From assembly GCF_013409785.1 (NCBI RefSeq), contig NZ_JACCBV010000001.1, positions 1,860,001 to 1,924,000 on the forward strand: a DNA stretch of 64,000 bases, read 5' to 3'. The first letter of the stretch is position 1. Each line of letters opens with the position of its first letter. The notes below the pieces were generated by a model. The model did not search any database, was not told the DNA's origin, and saw only the letters and a program-made list of their open reading frames with translations. This DNA is from Microbacterium immunditiarum. Its GTDB lineage: Bacteria; Actinomycetota; Actinomycetes; Actinomycetales; Microbacteriaceae. The translations under genes and the position numbers were made by a program. Below, piece by piece: positions 54,667 to 63,797 of this stretch.

Positions 54667-55665
54667 CTATTCCGTCTCGCCCGGATAGCTCACGCCGATC
54701 TGCTTGCGGATCTCGTCGAGCGCGCCCATGATGGCGATCGTCTCGTCGATCGGCAGGACGTCGCTGTCGGTCTGCCCGGCCGCGACGTACTGCTCGGCGG
54801 CCAGCGCCTGGAACTGCATGCCACGACCCTCGACCTGCGAGACGTAGTCCTCGAGCACGGTGCCATCGGGGGCGATGAGCCGGAACGACGTGGGGGTGTA
54901 CCAGACGCGGTCGATGTCGATGCGCGCGTCGGTGCCCACGATGTGCGCCGTGTTGGGGCCGGCGGAACGCGACGCCGAGATCGAGGTCGAGATGGCCCCG
55001 TCTGTGTGCGTGAAGATCGTCGCGACCTCGGTGTCGGCGCCGGTGTCGCCGAGGCGGGCCGACGCGGCGATCGCGCGCGGAGCGCCGAGCACGTCCCACG
55101 CGAACGAGATCGGGTAGATGCCGAGATCGAGCAGCGCGCCGCCGCCGAGCGCGAGGGAGTTGAGCCGGTGGTCGGGATCGGACGAGATCCGCTGGGTGTG
55201 GTCGGCGAACACCGCGCGCACGTCGCCCAGGGCACCGGCCTCGAGCAGCTCGCGCACGCGGATCATGTGCGGGAGGTACCGCGTCCACATCGCCTCCATC
55301 GCGAGAAGCCCGCGCTTTCGCGCGACGTCGCGCACGCGCGCCGCCTCGGCGGCGTTGATCGTGAAGGGCTTCTCGACGAGCACGTGCTTGCCGTGCTCGA
55401 GGGCGAGGGTCGCGTTCTCGGCGTGCATCGGATGCGGCGTCGCGATGTACACGATGTCGACGTCGTCGTCCTCGACGAGCGCCTCATACGTCTCGTGCGC
55501 GCGCGGGATCTCGAACTCGTCGGCGAACGCCTGCGCGGCGCCGGGGCGACGGGCGCCCACGGCTCTGACGTCGAGCCCCGCCGTGCGGAGGTCTCTCGTG
55601 AACGCGGTGGCGATGCCGCCCGCGGCGAGGATGCCCCACCGCAGGCCGGAGGTCGAGTCGGTCAT
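54667..55665 (-). CDS. Gfo/Idh/MocA family oxidoreductase
   Basis: This 332-residue NAD(P)-dependent oxidoreductase has a Rossmann domain (WGILAAGGIATAFTRDL; DIVYIATPHPMHAENATLALEHGKHVLVEKPFTIN, with the catalytic-region EKP motif) and a C-terminal domain beginning near residue 125 (LLAMEAMWTRYLPHMIRV, GGGALLDLGIYPISFAWDVLG). Family members oxidise sugars, inositol or trans-dihydrodiols. ATG 55665 overlaps the stop of the sulfhydrylase gene by 4 nt, so the two are translated together; a metabolic link is not obvious. Confidence 0.93.
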   Translation of the reverse strand: MTDSTSGLRWGILAAGGIATAFTRDLRTAGLDVRAVGARRPGAAQAFADEFEIPRAHETYEALVEDDDVDIVYIATPHPMHAENATLALEHGKHVLVEKPFTINAAEAARVRDVARKRGLLAMEAMWTRYLPHMIRVRELLEAGALGDVRAVFADHTQRISSDPDHRLNSLALGGGALLDLGIYPISFAWDVLGAPRAIAASARLGDTGADTEVATIFTHTDGAISTSISASRSAGPNTAHIVGTDARIDIDRVWYTPTSFRLIAPDGTVLEDYVSQVEGRGMQFQALAAEQYVAAGQTDSDVLPIDETIAIMGALDEIRKQIGVSYPGETE

Positions 55666-57008
55666 CCCCCGAGCGTAGCGAGACGGGGGGACGCGGGCAC
55701 GGCGACCTCGAGCGCGCGGTCGAGATCGCCGATGACGTCGGCGACGTCTTCGAGGCCGATCGAGAGCCGCAGCGTCGTCCACGCGATGCCCGCCTCGGCG
55801 AGCTGCGCGGGAGAGAGGTGGCTGTGCGTCATCGACGCGGGGTGGGCGATGAGGCTGCGCGCGTCGCCGATGTTGGCGACCAGCTGCACGACGCGCAGGC
55901 GCCCGACCACTTCCTCGGTGAGGGCGAAGTCCTGCTCGGGGTCGCCTGCCGAGTGCACGTCGAAGGAGAAGACGGAGCCTGCGCCGCGCGGCAGGTACTC
56001 GGCCGCCGCGGCCCGCCACGGGCTCGACTCGAGGCCGGGGTGGTGCACGCGCGCGACGGCGGGGTGCTGCTCGAGGAAGCGCGCGACCGCGAGCGCCGAC
56101 GACGAGTGCCGGTCCATGCGAAGGTCGAGCGTCTCGAGGCCCTGCAGCAGCTGGAAGGCGTTGAACGCCGAGAGCGATGGCCCGAGGTCGTGCACGTACT
56201 TCGTCTTGACGAGCGCGATGTACGGCGAGCCGTGCGCACCGAACCGCTCGACGAGGCTGCCGCCGGGCACGCGGCGGTAGGGCGCGGTGACCTGCGGCCA
56301 GCGGGACGGCTCGCGGGTGAAGTCGAACGTGCCGAGGTCGACGACGACGCCGCCTAGCGACGTTCCGTGACCGCCGAGGAACTTCGTCGCCGAATGAACG
56401 ACGATGTCGGCGCCGAAATCCTTCGCCCGCTGCAGGTACGGCGTCGCGAGGGTCGCGTCCACCACGAGGGGCACGCCGGCGTCGTGCGCGACTGCGGCGA
56501 CGCGGCGCAGGTCCAGCACCTGCGCGTTCGGGTTGGTGATCGACTCGGCGAACACGGCGCGTGTCTCGGGGCGGAGCGCGGCGGTCCAGGCATCCGGATC
56601 GTCCTGATCCACGAAGGTCACGTCGATGCCCCAGTCGGCGAACGTCTCGTCCAGCAGGTCGACGGTGCCGCCGTAGAGCTGGCGGGCCGCGACGATGTGC
56701 TCGCCCTGCTTGGCGAGCGCGAGGAGCGCGACGGCGACGGCGGCCTGACCGGATGCCACGCCCGCCGCCGCGGTGCCGCCCTCGAGCGCGGCGATCCGCT
56801 CTTCGAGCACGAGCACCGTGGGGTTCGCCGCGCGGCTGTAGATGTCTCCGTCGCGGCGCAGCGCGAACAGCTCGCGTGCCTCGGTCAGCGACGAGAAGGC
56901 GAAGGCGTTCGACTGGTGGATCGGCGGGACGGCGGTGCTGTGGACGACACCGGGAACGTAACCGGCCTGGACCTGAGCCGTCGCGAAGCCGCTGGAAGGC
57001 TCGGACAT
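55662..57008 (-). CDS. O-acetylhomoserine sulfhydrylase-type PLP enzyme
   Basis: This 448-residue Cys/Met-metabolism PLP enzyme has FATAQVQAGYVPGVVHSTAVPPIHQSNAFAF near the start, YSRAANPTVLVLEERIAALEGG, and the PLP Lys in VVHSATKFLGGHGT (about Lys208). GVVVDLGTFDF and the length are those of O-acetylhomoserine aminocarboxypropyltransferases, which make homocysteine from sulfide and O-acetylhomoserine. The start is ATG 57008. It is divergent from a thiosulfate sulfurtransferase gene (103 bp between starts), which would fit a sulfur-supply role. Confidence 0.94.
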   Translation of the reverse strand: MSEPSSGFATAQVQAGYVPGVVHSTAVPPIHQSNAFAFSSLTEARELFALRRDGDIYSRAANPTVLVLEERIAALEGGTAAAGVASGQAAVAVALLALAKQGEHIVAARQLYGGTVDLLDETFADWGIDVTFVDQDDPDAWTAALRPETRAVFAESITNPNAQVLDLRRVAAVAHDAGVPLVVDATLATPYLQRAKDFGADIVVHSATKFLGGHGTSLGGVVVDLGTFDFTREPSRWPQVTAPYRRVPGGSLVERFGAHGSPYIALVKTKYVHDLGPSLSAFNAFQLLQGLETLDLRMDRHSSSALAVARFLEQHPAVARVHHPGLESSPWRAAAAEYLPRGAGSVFSFDVHSAGDPEQDFALTEEVVGRLRVVQLVANIGDARSLIAHPASMTHSHLSPAQLAEAGIAWTTLRLSIGLEDVADVIGDLDRALEVAVPASPRLATLGG

Positions 57009-57110
57009 GCGTCCATTCTCGCGGCGGGTGCCGACGCTCTCGACGAACGTGTCGAACTGTTGCGTCCGCGACCCGCGCCGCAGGCCACGTCGCACCGCAT
57101 GATGGGAGGC

Positions 57111-57959
57111 ATGAATCCCCTCATCTCGGCCCGCGAGCTCGCGGCGCTCCTGGACGGCGGGCGTCCGGTGCGCTTGCTCGACGTGCGGTGGCGGCTCGGC
57201 CGTCCCGACGGCCGCCCGGAGTACCTCGAAGGACACCTCCCGGGCGCCGTGCACATCGACCTCGACGACGAGCTCGCCTCGCACGGACGACCCGAGGATG
57301 GGCGGCATCCGCTCCCGTCCCGCGAGGTGCTCGAGCGTGCGGCGCGGCGGTGGGGCCTCCATGCGGGCGACACCGTCATCGCGTACGACGACGCGGGTGG
57401 GCTCGCGGCGGCGCGCGCGTGGTGGCTGCTCTCGCGCGCGGGCGTCGCCGACGTGCGCGTGCTCGACGGCGGTCTGTCGGGGTGGACGCGCGAGGGACTG
57501 CCGCTCGAGGAGGGCGACGTCGTGCCCGTGCCGGGCGACATCTCGCTGCACGACGTGACCGAGGGCGTCGCCGACATCGACGACGCGGCCGCGTGGCCGA
57601 GCCGCGGGATCCTCCTCGATGTGCGCGCGGCGGAGCGCTATCGCGGCGAGGTCGAACCCCTCGATCCCATCGCGGGCCACATCCCGGGCGCGGTGAATCT
57701 CCCGATCGCGACGCTGCTCGACGACGGGCTCCTGCGGTCACCGGACGCGCTTCGTGCGGCGTTCGCGGAGGTCGGCGCGACACCCGGCACGCCGGTGGCG
57801 GCCTACTGCGGCTCGGGCATCACCGCCGCGCACGCCGCGCTCGCGGGCGTCGTCGCAGGCATCGACGTGACGGTGTACCCCGGATCGTGGAGTCAGTGGT
57901 CGAACACGCCGGGGCGTCCGGTCGCGACGGGCCCGGAGCCGGGAGACCCTTCGGTGTGA
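57111..57959 (+). CDS. Thiosulfate/mercaptopyruvate sulfurtransferase (tandem rhodanese)
   Basis: This 282-residue protein has two rhodanese domains. The N-terminal structural domain begins ISARELAALLDGGRPVRLLDVRW with EGHLPGAVHIDLDDEL; the C-terminal domain has ILLDVRAAERYRGEVEP and the catalytic Cys in AAYCGSGITAAHAAL, the CGSGxTA loop of thiosulfate sulfurtransferases. The start could be any of ATG 57099, 57102 or 57111; I take 57111 because similarity begins there, although GGGAGG is very close to it. It is divergent from the O-acetylhomoserine sulfhydrylase gene. Confidence 0.92.
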   Translation: MNPLISARELAALLDGGRPVRLLDVRWRLGRPDGRPEYLEGHLPGAVHIDLDDELASHGRPEDGRHPLPSREVLERAARRWGLHAGDTVIAYDDAGGLAAARAWWLLSRAGVADVRVLDGGLSGWTREGLPLEEGDVVPVPGDISLHDVTEGVADIDDAAAWPSRGILLDVRAAERYRGEVEPLDPIAGHIPGAVNLPIATLLDDGLLRSPDALRAAFAEVGATPGTPVAAYCGSGITAAHAALAGVVAGIDVTVYPGSWSQWSNTPGRPVATGPEPGDPSV

Positions 57960-57972
57960 GCTCGCGCCCCGG

Positions 57973-58914
57973 TCAGGGCACGAGCACGATCTTGCCGTCG
58001 ACGCCGCCCTCGAGCAGGCGGTGCGCCTCGGCCGCCTCGGTCAGCGGCAGGGACGGGCCGAGCTCGACGGCGAAGCGGCCGGCCGCCATGAGGGCGAGCG
58101 TGACCGGCATCGCCTCGGCGCGCCACGCGAGCTGCTGCGGCGTGAGGGGCACGGGCGAGCCGCCCGAGAAGGCACGGATACCGCGACCCGCGGCGTCCCG
58201 GCCGCGCACGAGCGTCGCGATGCGCGCCTTCTCCGCCACGAGTTCCTCCGAGACCTCGAGCGCCTCGTCGGTTCCGGCGGCGTCGATCGCGACGGTGACG
58301 CCGCGCGGCGCGGCGTCACGCACGCGGTCGATGAGCCCGTCGCCGTACTCGACGGGCGTGGCGCCGAGCTCGCGCACGCGATCGAACCGTCGGGGCGACG
58401 AAGTCGCCACGACCCGCGCACCCCACAGGACCGCGTACTGGATGACCGCCTGACCCACCGCGCCCGAGCCGGCGTGGAGGAGCAGCGTGTCGCCCTCGCC
58501 GACGGAGAGGGAGCGGAGCGTCTGGTACGCGGTGCCGACGGGCACGCCGAGTGCCGCGCCCTCGGCCGCGGACACGGCGGGCGGCCGCGGCACGACGTGC
58601 GTCGCGGGCATGACGACCTCCGTCGCATAGGAGCCGGGCGCGGCGAACACGGCGACGTGCTCGCCGACGCGGAGTCCTTCGACACCCTCGCCGACGGCCG
58701 TCACGACGCCCGCGGCGTCCGCGCCCACGCGCCGGGGGCTCGTGATCTCGCCCGAGTGGCGCTTGCCGCTGCGCAGCTTCGCGTCGATCGGATTGACCCC
58801 CGCGGCTTCGATGCGGACGGCGACCTCGCCTGCCGCGGGCGGAGGCACGTCGATGTCGACCAGGGTGAGCACGTCGGGTGCCCCGAACTCGGTGTAGACG
58901 ATCGCTTGAGCCAT
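57973..58914 (-). CDS. Zinc-free quinone-oxidoreductase-like MDR protein
   Basis: This 313-residue medium-chain dehydrogenase/reductase of the NADPH:quinone reductase type has GVNPIDAKLRSG, the nucleotide motif LLLHAGSGAVGQAVIQYAV, and a catalytic-domain start AIVYTEFGAPDVLTL. No structural zinc Cys cluster is visible. The family reduces quinones or enones with NADPH. The start is ATG 58914. It lies 10 bp after the helicase gene stop on the same strand, and its stop faces the sulfurtransferase gene stop 13 bp away. Confidence 0.92.
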   Translation of the reverse strand: MAQAIVYTEFGAPDVLTLVDIDVPPPAAGEVAVRIEAAGVNPIDAKLRSGKRHSGEITSPRRVGADAAGVVTAVGEGVEGLRVGEHVAVFAAPGSYATEVVMPATHVVPRPPAVSAAEGAALGVPVGTAYQTLRSLSVGEGDTLLLHAGSGAVGQAVIQYAVLWGARVVATSSPRRFDRVRELGATPVEYGDGLIDRVRDAAPRGVTVAIDAAGTDEALEVSEELVAEKARIATLVRGRDAAGRGIRAFSGGSPVPLTPQQLAWRAEAMPVTLALMAAGRFAVELGPSLPLTEAAEAHRLLEGGVDGKIVLVP

Positions 58915-58924
58915 ACCGGCAACG

Positions 58925-61900
58925 CTAGCGGCGCGGCGCCGCCGCGGGGCCGGTCGTCCCGATCTCGCGCAGCGCCTTTCCGATGCGCTGCGCCGACACG
59001 GGCTCGGCCGTGCCGAGGCGCTGCGCGAACAGGCTGACGCGGTACTCCTCGAGAAGCCACCGCACGTGCACGAGTGCGCGCGGAGCATCCGCCGCCGGCG
59101 GGATCGTTCCGCCCGCCTCGCTGTACTGCGCCGTCGCCCGCTCGATCTCGGTCATGCGCTGCCGGTCGCGCCCGGCGTTGTCGGCGAGGCCCTGCACACG
59201 CTCGAGCGCGCCCTGCAGATAGCGCGGCACGTGGGCGAGTCGCGCGAGCCCCGTGCGCGAGACGAAGTCTGGGAATACGAGCCCCGCGAGCTGCCCCTTG
59301 ACGTCATTGAGCGCGCCGAGCAGCGTGAGCGAGTTCTGTGACCGCAGGGATCGCTCGACCTCGCGAGCCGTCGTCAAGATGCGCGCCGTGAGCGAGACCG
59401 CCGCGAAGAGCTCGTCCACGACCGCCGCCGAGAACGCGTCGCGCACGCGGTCGAATTCCGCGCGCGAGCGCACGACTCCGGAGGCGGTGCGTGCGATGAC
59501 CGCGTCGGCGACCGCGGTGCGCGCATCCTCGATGAGCGCCTTCGCGGACGGGTACGGCGACGCTGCCAGCGCGAGCTTCTCGGCCGACGTGAGGTGCTCG
59601 AGCACGTACGCCGCGGGAGAGGGCACGCTGAGCAGCATGAGCCGCCGCACGCCGGCATGGGTTGCAGCGGCTGCCGCCTCGGGCGTCGACTCGATGCGCA
59701 GCGCCACTGACGAGCGCTCGTCGACGAGCGCGGGGTAGCCGCGGACGACGCCGCCCGCGACCTTCGTGTCGACGACGTCCGGCAGGGTGTCGAGGGTCCA
59801 TTCAGTGAGACCGGATGCCTCGGCGAAGCCGCCGTGCCCCGGAAGCTGGGCGACGGAGCGAGGCGACGGCGACGAAGCGCCCCCTTCGGGACCGTGCTTC
59901 GTCTCGCTCGCTTCGCGTGCTCGCTCGGCCACGGACGAGGTCAGCGTCTTCGCCACTGCTCCGCGCGCCTTCCCCGCCAGCCGCTGCTGGAGCGCCGTCA
60001 GGTCGCGATCGGACCCCGCTGCCCGCCCGCGCTCGTCGACCGCCCGGAAAGACATGCGCAGGTGCGCGGGGACGCGCTCGAGGTCGAAGTCCGACGCTGT
60101 GACGGGCTGATTCGCGATGCGCTGGATGCGCGCGGCGAGCGCGTCGCGCAGGGTCGTCGGCGGGAGGCCGTCGTGCGACTCGGGTCCCTGGCCCTGAAGC
60201 TCTTCGGAGAACCGCGCCGCCCAGTCCGCCGCGGGGACGACGTGCCGGCGGATCGCCTTCGGCAGCGACCGGATGAGCCCCGCGATGAGCTCGTCGCGCA
60301 TGCCCGGCACTTGCCAGTCGAAGCCGTCCGCCCGCAGTTGCGCGAGCAGCGCGAGAGGCACGACGACCGTGACGCCGTCGTCGGGCGCGCCGGGCTCGAA
60401 GCGGTACGCGAGCGACAGCACCTGGTCGCCCTGCCGCCATCGCGCGGGGAAGTCGCGCTCGTCGGAGCGCGCCGCCTCGTCGAGCAGGTCGGACTCGCTC
60501 ATGTCGAGCAGTCGCGGCGTGCGGGTCGAGGTGTCCTTCCACCACGCCGCGAACGACCTCGCGTCGAAGACGTCGCGCGGGACCCGGGCGTCGTAGAACG
60601 CGAACACCGCCTCGTCGCCCACGAGGATGTCGCGCCGCCGCTCGCGCTCCTCGACCTTCTCGAGCCGGCGGCGCAGCTCGAGGTTGCGGCGCTCGAACGC
60701 GGTGAGCCTCTTGTCCGCGCCGAGGAACGCGGTCGAGTCCCACTCGCCCTCGACCAGCGCGTGCCGCACGAAGAGCTCGCGCGCGAGGGGGCGGTCGAAG
60801 CGGGCGAGCTGGATGCGTCGGCGCGGCACGATCTCGACGCCGAAGAGCGTGACCTTCTCATACGCGGATGCCGCGCCCGCCGTCTTCGACCAGTGCGGAT
60901 CGCTCAGCTGGCGTCGCGCGAGGTCGCCGGCGAGGTCCTCCGCCCACGCGGGGTCGATCGCGGCGACGGTGCGCGCGAACAGGCGCGACGTCTCGACGAG
61001 CTCGGCCGCCATCACCGCCGACGGGCTCTTCCTGCGCAGCGCCGACCCGGGGAAGATCGCGAATCGCGCGCCGCGCGCGCCGACGTACTCGCCCCGTGCG
61101 GGGCGCCCGCCACCGGTGCCGCGGCGGTCCTTCGGCGGGTTGAGCGTGCGCGCGTCGAGGATGCCGATGTGCGACAGAAGCCCCGAAAGGATCGCCCGGT
61201 GGATCGCATCGGGGTCGGCGACGCCCGTCTCCTCCGTGCGCGGTGCGCGCAGGAGCGTACTCAGCTGCCGGTGCACGTCGAACCATTCCCGCACGCGCAC
61301 GTAGTTGAGGTGCTCGGAGCGGCACAGGCGGCGGAAGGCGCTCGAGCCGAGCGACGCCTGCTGCTCCTGCAGGTGGTTCCACAGGTTCAGCAGCGTCAGG
61401 AAGTCGCTCGCCGGGTCGACGAACCGCGCGTGCAGGCGATCCGCTTCGTCCCGGCGTTCTTCGGGGCGCTCGCGCACGTCCTGGATCGACATGCCGGCGA
61501 CGATCGCGAGCACGTCGCGCAGCACGCCCGCGCGACGAGCCTCGACCAGCATGCGCGCGAAGCGCGGGTCGATCGGCAGGCGTGCGAGCTCGCGACCGAG
61601 GTCGGTCAGACGCGGGCCAGATGCCTCGCCGTCGCGCGACGAGGGACGCGGCATCCGCACCGCCCCCAGCTCCACGAGCAGGTCGAACGCCGCCTTGACA
61701 CCCCGTGAGTCGGGCGGGGTGAGGAAAGGGAAGGACGCGATGTCGCCGAAGCCGAGCGTGAGCATCTGCAGGATGACGCTCGCGAGGCTCGTGCGCAGGA
61801 TCTCGGGCTCGGTGAACTCGGGCCGCCGCTCGAAGTCGTCCTCGGCGTAGAGGCGGATCGCGATGCCGGGCGCCGTGCGGCCCGCGCGCCCCGAGCGCTG

Positions 61901-62902
61901 CTGGGCCGAGGCCTGCGAGATCGCCTCGATGGGCAGGCGCTGGATCTTGCTGCGGTTGCTGTAGCGCGAGATGCGCGCGGTGCCGGTGTCGACGACGTAG
62001 CGGATGCCGGGGACCGTGAGGCTCGTCTCGGCGACATTCGTCGCGAGGATGACCCGCCGGCGCACGCCCGCGACCGTCGACGGCTCGAACACGCGGTGCT
62101 GCTCGGCGGCGCTGAGGCGTCCGAAGAGCGGGAGCACCTCCGTGGGGGTGGGGTCCTTCGCGTACATGCCGCGAACGGCATCCATCGCGTCCCGGATCTC
62201 GGCCTCGCCCGGGAGGAACACGAGCACATCGCCGGCGGCTTCGCGATCGAGCTCGCGCAGCGCGGCGGCGATGCCGTCGACGTCGTCGTCGGCATCGTGC
62301 GGGCGGTAGCGGAGCTCGACGGGGTACGTGCGGCCCGACACCTCGATGATCGGAGCGGGCATGCCGTCGCCCTGAGCGAAATGCTTCGCGAAGCTCTCGG
62401 GGTCGATCGTCGCGCTCGTGATGACGACCTTGAGGTCTGGACGCTTCGGCAGGATGCGCGTGAGGTAGCCGAGCAGGAAGTCGACGTTGAGCGACCGCTC
62501 GTGCGCCTCGTCGACGATGATCGTGTCGTAGCGGCGGAGCAGCCGGTCGCGGTGGATCTCGTTGAGGAGGATCCCGTCGGTCATGAGCGCGATGCTCGTG
62601 TCGGGGGAGACCTTGTCGGTGAAGCGCACCTTGTAGCCGACGGTCGTGCCGAGGGGGACCTGCAGCTCTTCGGCGACGCGCTCCGCGATCGTGCGCGCGG
62701 CGATGCGGCGGGGCTGAGTGTGCGCGATGCTCGTGCGGCCGAGCTCGAGGCAGATCTTCGGAAGCTGCGTGGTCTTCCCGGAGCCCGTGGCGCCCGCGAC
62801 GATCACGACCTGGTGATCGCGGATCGCCCGCGCGATCTCGTCCCGCGCGGCGCTGACGGGCAGCTCCGGTGGGTACGAGATGACAGGGGCAGGTGCGGAC
62901 AC
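58925..62902 (-). CDS. hrpA: ATP-dependent RNA helicase HrpA
   Basis: This 1325-residue DEAH-box helicase has Walker A GATGSGKT (37-44), IIVDEAHERSLNVDFLLGYL (motif II), VITSATI (motif III), LATNVAETSLTVPGIRYVVDTG and QRSGRAGRTAPG (motif VI), then HA2/OB-type domains and a long C-terminal DUF3418 region. It is the full length usual for bacterial HrpA. I start at GTG 62902, where GGAGG is 4-5 nt upstream; the frame is open for a further 25 codons without similarity. The nearby CPBP gene is divergent. Confidence 0.95.
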   Translation of the reverse strand: MSAPAPVISYPPELPVSAARDEIARAIRDHQVVIVAGATGSGKTTQLPKICLELGRTSIAHTQPRRIAARTIAERVAEELQVPLGTTVGYKVRFTDKVSPDTSIALMTDGILLNEIHRDRLLRRYDTIIVDEAHERSLNVDFLLGYLTRILPKRPDLKVVITSATIDPESFAKHFAQGDGMPAPIIEVSGRTYPVELRYRPHDADDDVDGIAAALRELDREAAGDVLVFLPGEAEIRDAMDAVRGMYAKDPTPTEVLPLFGRLSAAEQHRVFEPSTVAGVRRRVILATNVAETSLTVPGIRYVVDTGTARISRYSNRSKIQRLPIEAISQASAQQRSGRAGRTAPGIAIRLYAEDDFERRPEFTEPEILRTSLASVILQMLTLGFGDIASFPFLTPPDSRGVKAAFDLLVELGAVRMPRPSSRDGEASGPRLTDLGRELARLPIDPRFARMLVEARRAGVLRDVLAIVAGMSIQDVRERPEERRDEADRLHARFVDPASDFLTLLNLWNHLQEQQASLGSSAFRRLCRSEHLNYVRVREWFDVHRQLSTLLRAPRTEETGVADPDAIHRAILSGLLSHIGILDARTLNPPKDRRGTGGGRPARGEYVGARGARFAIFPGSALRRKSPSAVMAAELVETSRLFARTVAAIDPAWAEDLAGDLARRQLSDPHWSKTAGAASAYEKVTLFGVEIVPRRRIQLARFDRPLARELFVRHALVEGEWDSTAFLGADKRLTAFERRNLELRRRLEKVEERERRRDILVGDEAVFAFYDARVPRDVFDARSFAAWWKDTSTRTPRLLDMSESDLLDEAARSDERDFPARWRQGDQVLSLAYRFEPGAPDDGVTVVVPLALLAQLRADGFDWQVPGMRDELIAGLIRSLPKAIRRHVVPAADWAARFSEELQGQGPESHDGLPPTTLRDALAARIQRIANQPVTASDFDLERVPAHLRMSFRAVDERGRAAGSDRDLTALQQRLAGKARGAVAKTLTSSVAERAREASETKHGPEGGASSPSPRSVAQLPGHGGFAEASGLTEWTLDTLPDVVDTKVAGGVVRGYPALVDERSSVALRIESTPEAAAAATHAGVRRLMLLSVPSPAAYVLEHLTSAEKLALAASPYPSAKALIEDARTAVADAVIARTASGVVRSRAEFDRVRDAFSAAVVDELFAAVSLTARILTTAREVERSLRSQNSLTLLGALNDVKGQLAGLVFPDFVSRTGLARLAHVPRYLQGALERVQGLADNAGRDRQRMTEIERATAQYSEAGGTIPPAADAPRALVHVRWLLEEYRVSLFAQRLGTAEPVSAQRIGKALREIGTTGPAAAPRR

Positions 62903-62949
62903 AGCCCTCCATCGTACGACGGCCGCTCGGACGCGGTCCCGATCGACCG

Positions 62950-62978
62950 TTGACGCGCAGAGTGGTTTGCGGTACAAA
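62950..62978 (+). promoter_or_regulatory. Promoter giving a leaderless CPBP transcript
   Basis: TTGACG (62950-62955) and TACAAA (62973-62978) are separated by exactly 17 bp. The ATG at 62986 is 7 bp after the -10 element, so transcription would begin at or next to the start codon. No ribosome-binding site is present. Confidence 0.7.
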
Positions 62979-62985
62979 GTACTTC

Positions 62986-63774
62986 ATGACTGAACGAACG
63001 CAGGTCCGGCAGCGGGTCTCGGAGCCGCCGTACGCCGCGCGCGCGGTCGTGGTGCTGATCGGCCGCGTGGCGCTCGTGGGTGCGGCATCCATCCTCGTCT
63101 GGGTTCTGTTCCTGCCGACCGGCGCCACCGCCTTTCCTCCTTCGCCCCTGTTCGCCGCGCTCGCGATGCTGCCTGTCAACCTCGTGTGCCTGTGGTGGGC
63201 GCGGCGCCTCGTGCACGACCGGGGAAGCAGGCTGCGCGACCTCATCGGGTACTCGCGGGCCAGGCTCGGCCGCGATGTGCTGTGGGGACTGCTGTGGCTG
63301 GTCGTGCTCTACGTGCCGTTCGCGCTCACGGTGCTCGGGGTCATGGCGCTCCAATACGGCGACGCGACGTTCGCGGCGTTCGAGACCGTGTTCTTCGACC
63401 CGGCATCCGTGCCCGACCTTCCGCGGTGGGCGATGACGATCCTCGCCGTCGTCGCGGTGCTCACGTTCGCCCCGCTCAACGCGCCGGTGGAAGAGCTCGT
63501 CTATCGCGGCTACGGGCAGCGGGGCCTCGCGACGCGCATGCCGGTCGCCCTCGCGATCACCGTCTCGGCGCTGTTCTTCGGGCTTCAGCACATCTTCTAC
63601 GCGCCGACCTCGTCCGCGGCGCTCGCCTACGCGTGCGCGTTCTTCGTATGGGGCGCAGGCTCGGGCATCATCGCCCACCGCCAGGGCCGCCTCATGCCGA
63701 TCATCGTCGCCCACTTCGCCGTCAACCTCTTCACGAGCGCCCCCGCTCTCGCGATCGCGTGGCTGCCGCAGTGA
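62986..63774 (+). CDS. CPBP family intramembrane metalloprotease
   Basis: This 262-residue membrane protein has about seven helices and the CPBP/CAAX (Abi) motifs: EELVYRGYGQRG (EExxxR), FGLQHIF and VAHFAVN, which bring Glu and His residues together for metal. Its function may be proteolysis of membrane peptides, as in bacteriocin-immunity relatives, but this is inference. ATG 62986 coincides with the leaderless promoter; the frame is open upstream to 62893 without support. It overlaps a GTG that could start the next gene by 4 nt. Confidence 0.9.
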   Translation: MTERTQVRQRVSEPPYAARAVVVLIGRVALVGAASILVWVLFLPTGATAFPPSPLFAALAMLPVNLVCLWWARRLVHDRGSRLRDLIGYSRARLGRDVLWGLLWLVVLYVPFALTVLGVMALQYGDATFAAFETVFFDPASVPDLPRWAMTILAVVAVLTFAPLNAPVEELVYRGYGQRGLATRMPVALAITVSALFFGLQHIFYAPTSSAALAYACAFFVWGAGSGIIAHRQGRLMPIIVAHFAVNLFTSAPALAIAWLPQ

Positions 63775-63797
63775 CCGAACCAGAAGGGAACCCGTCG

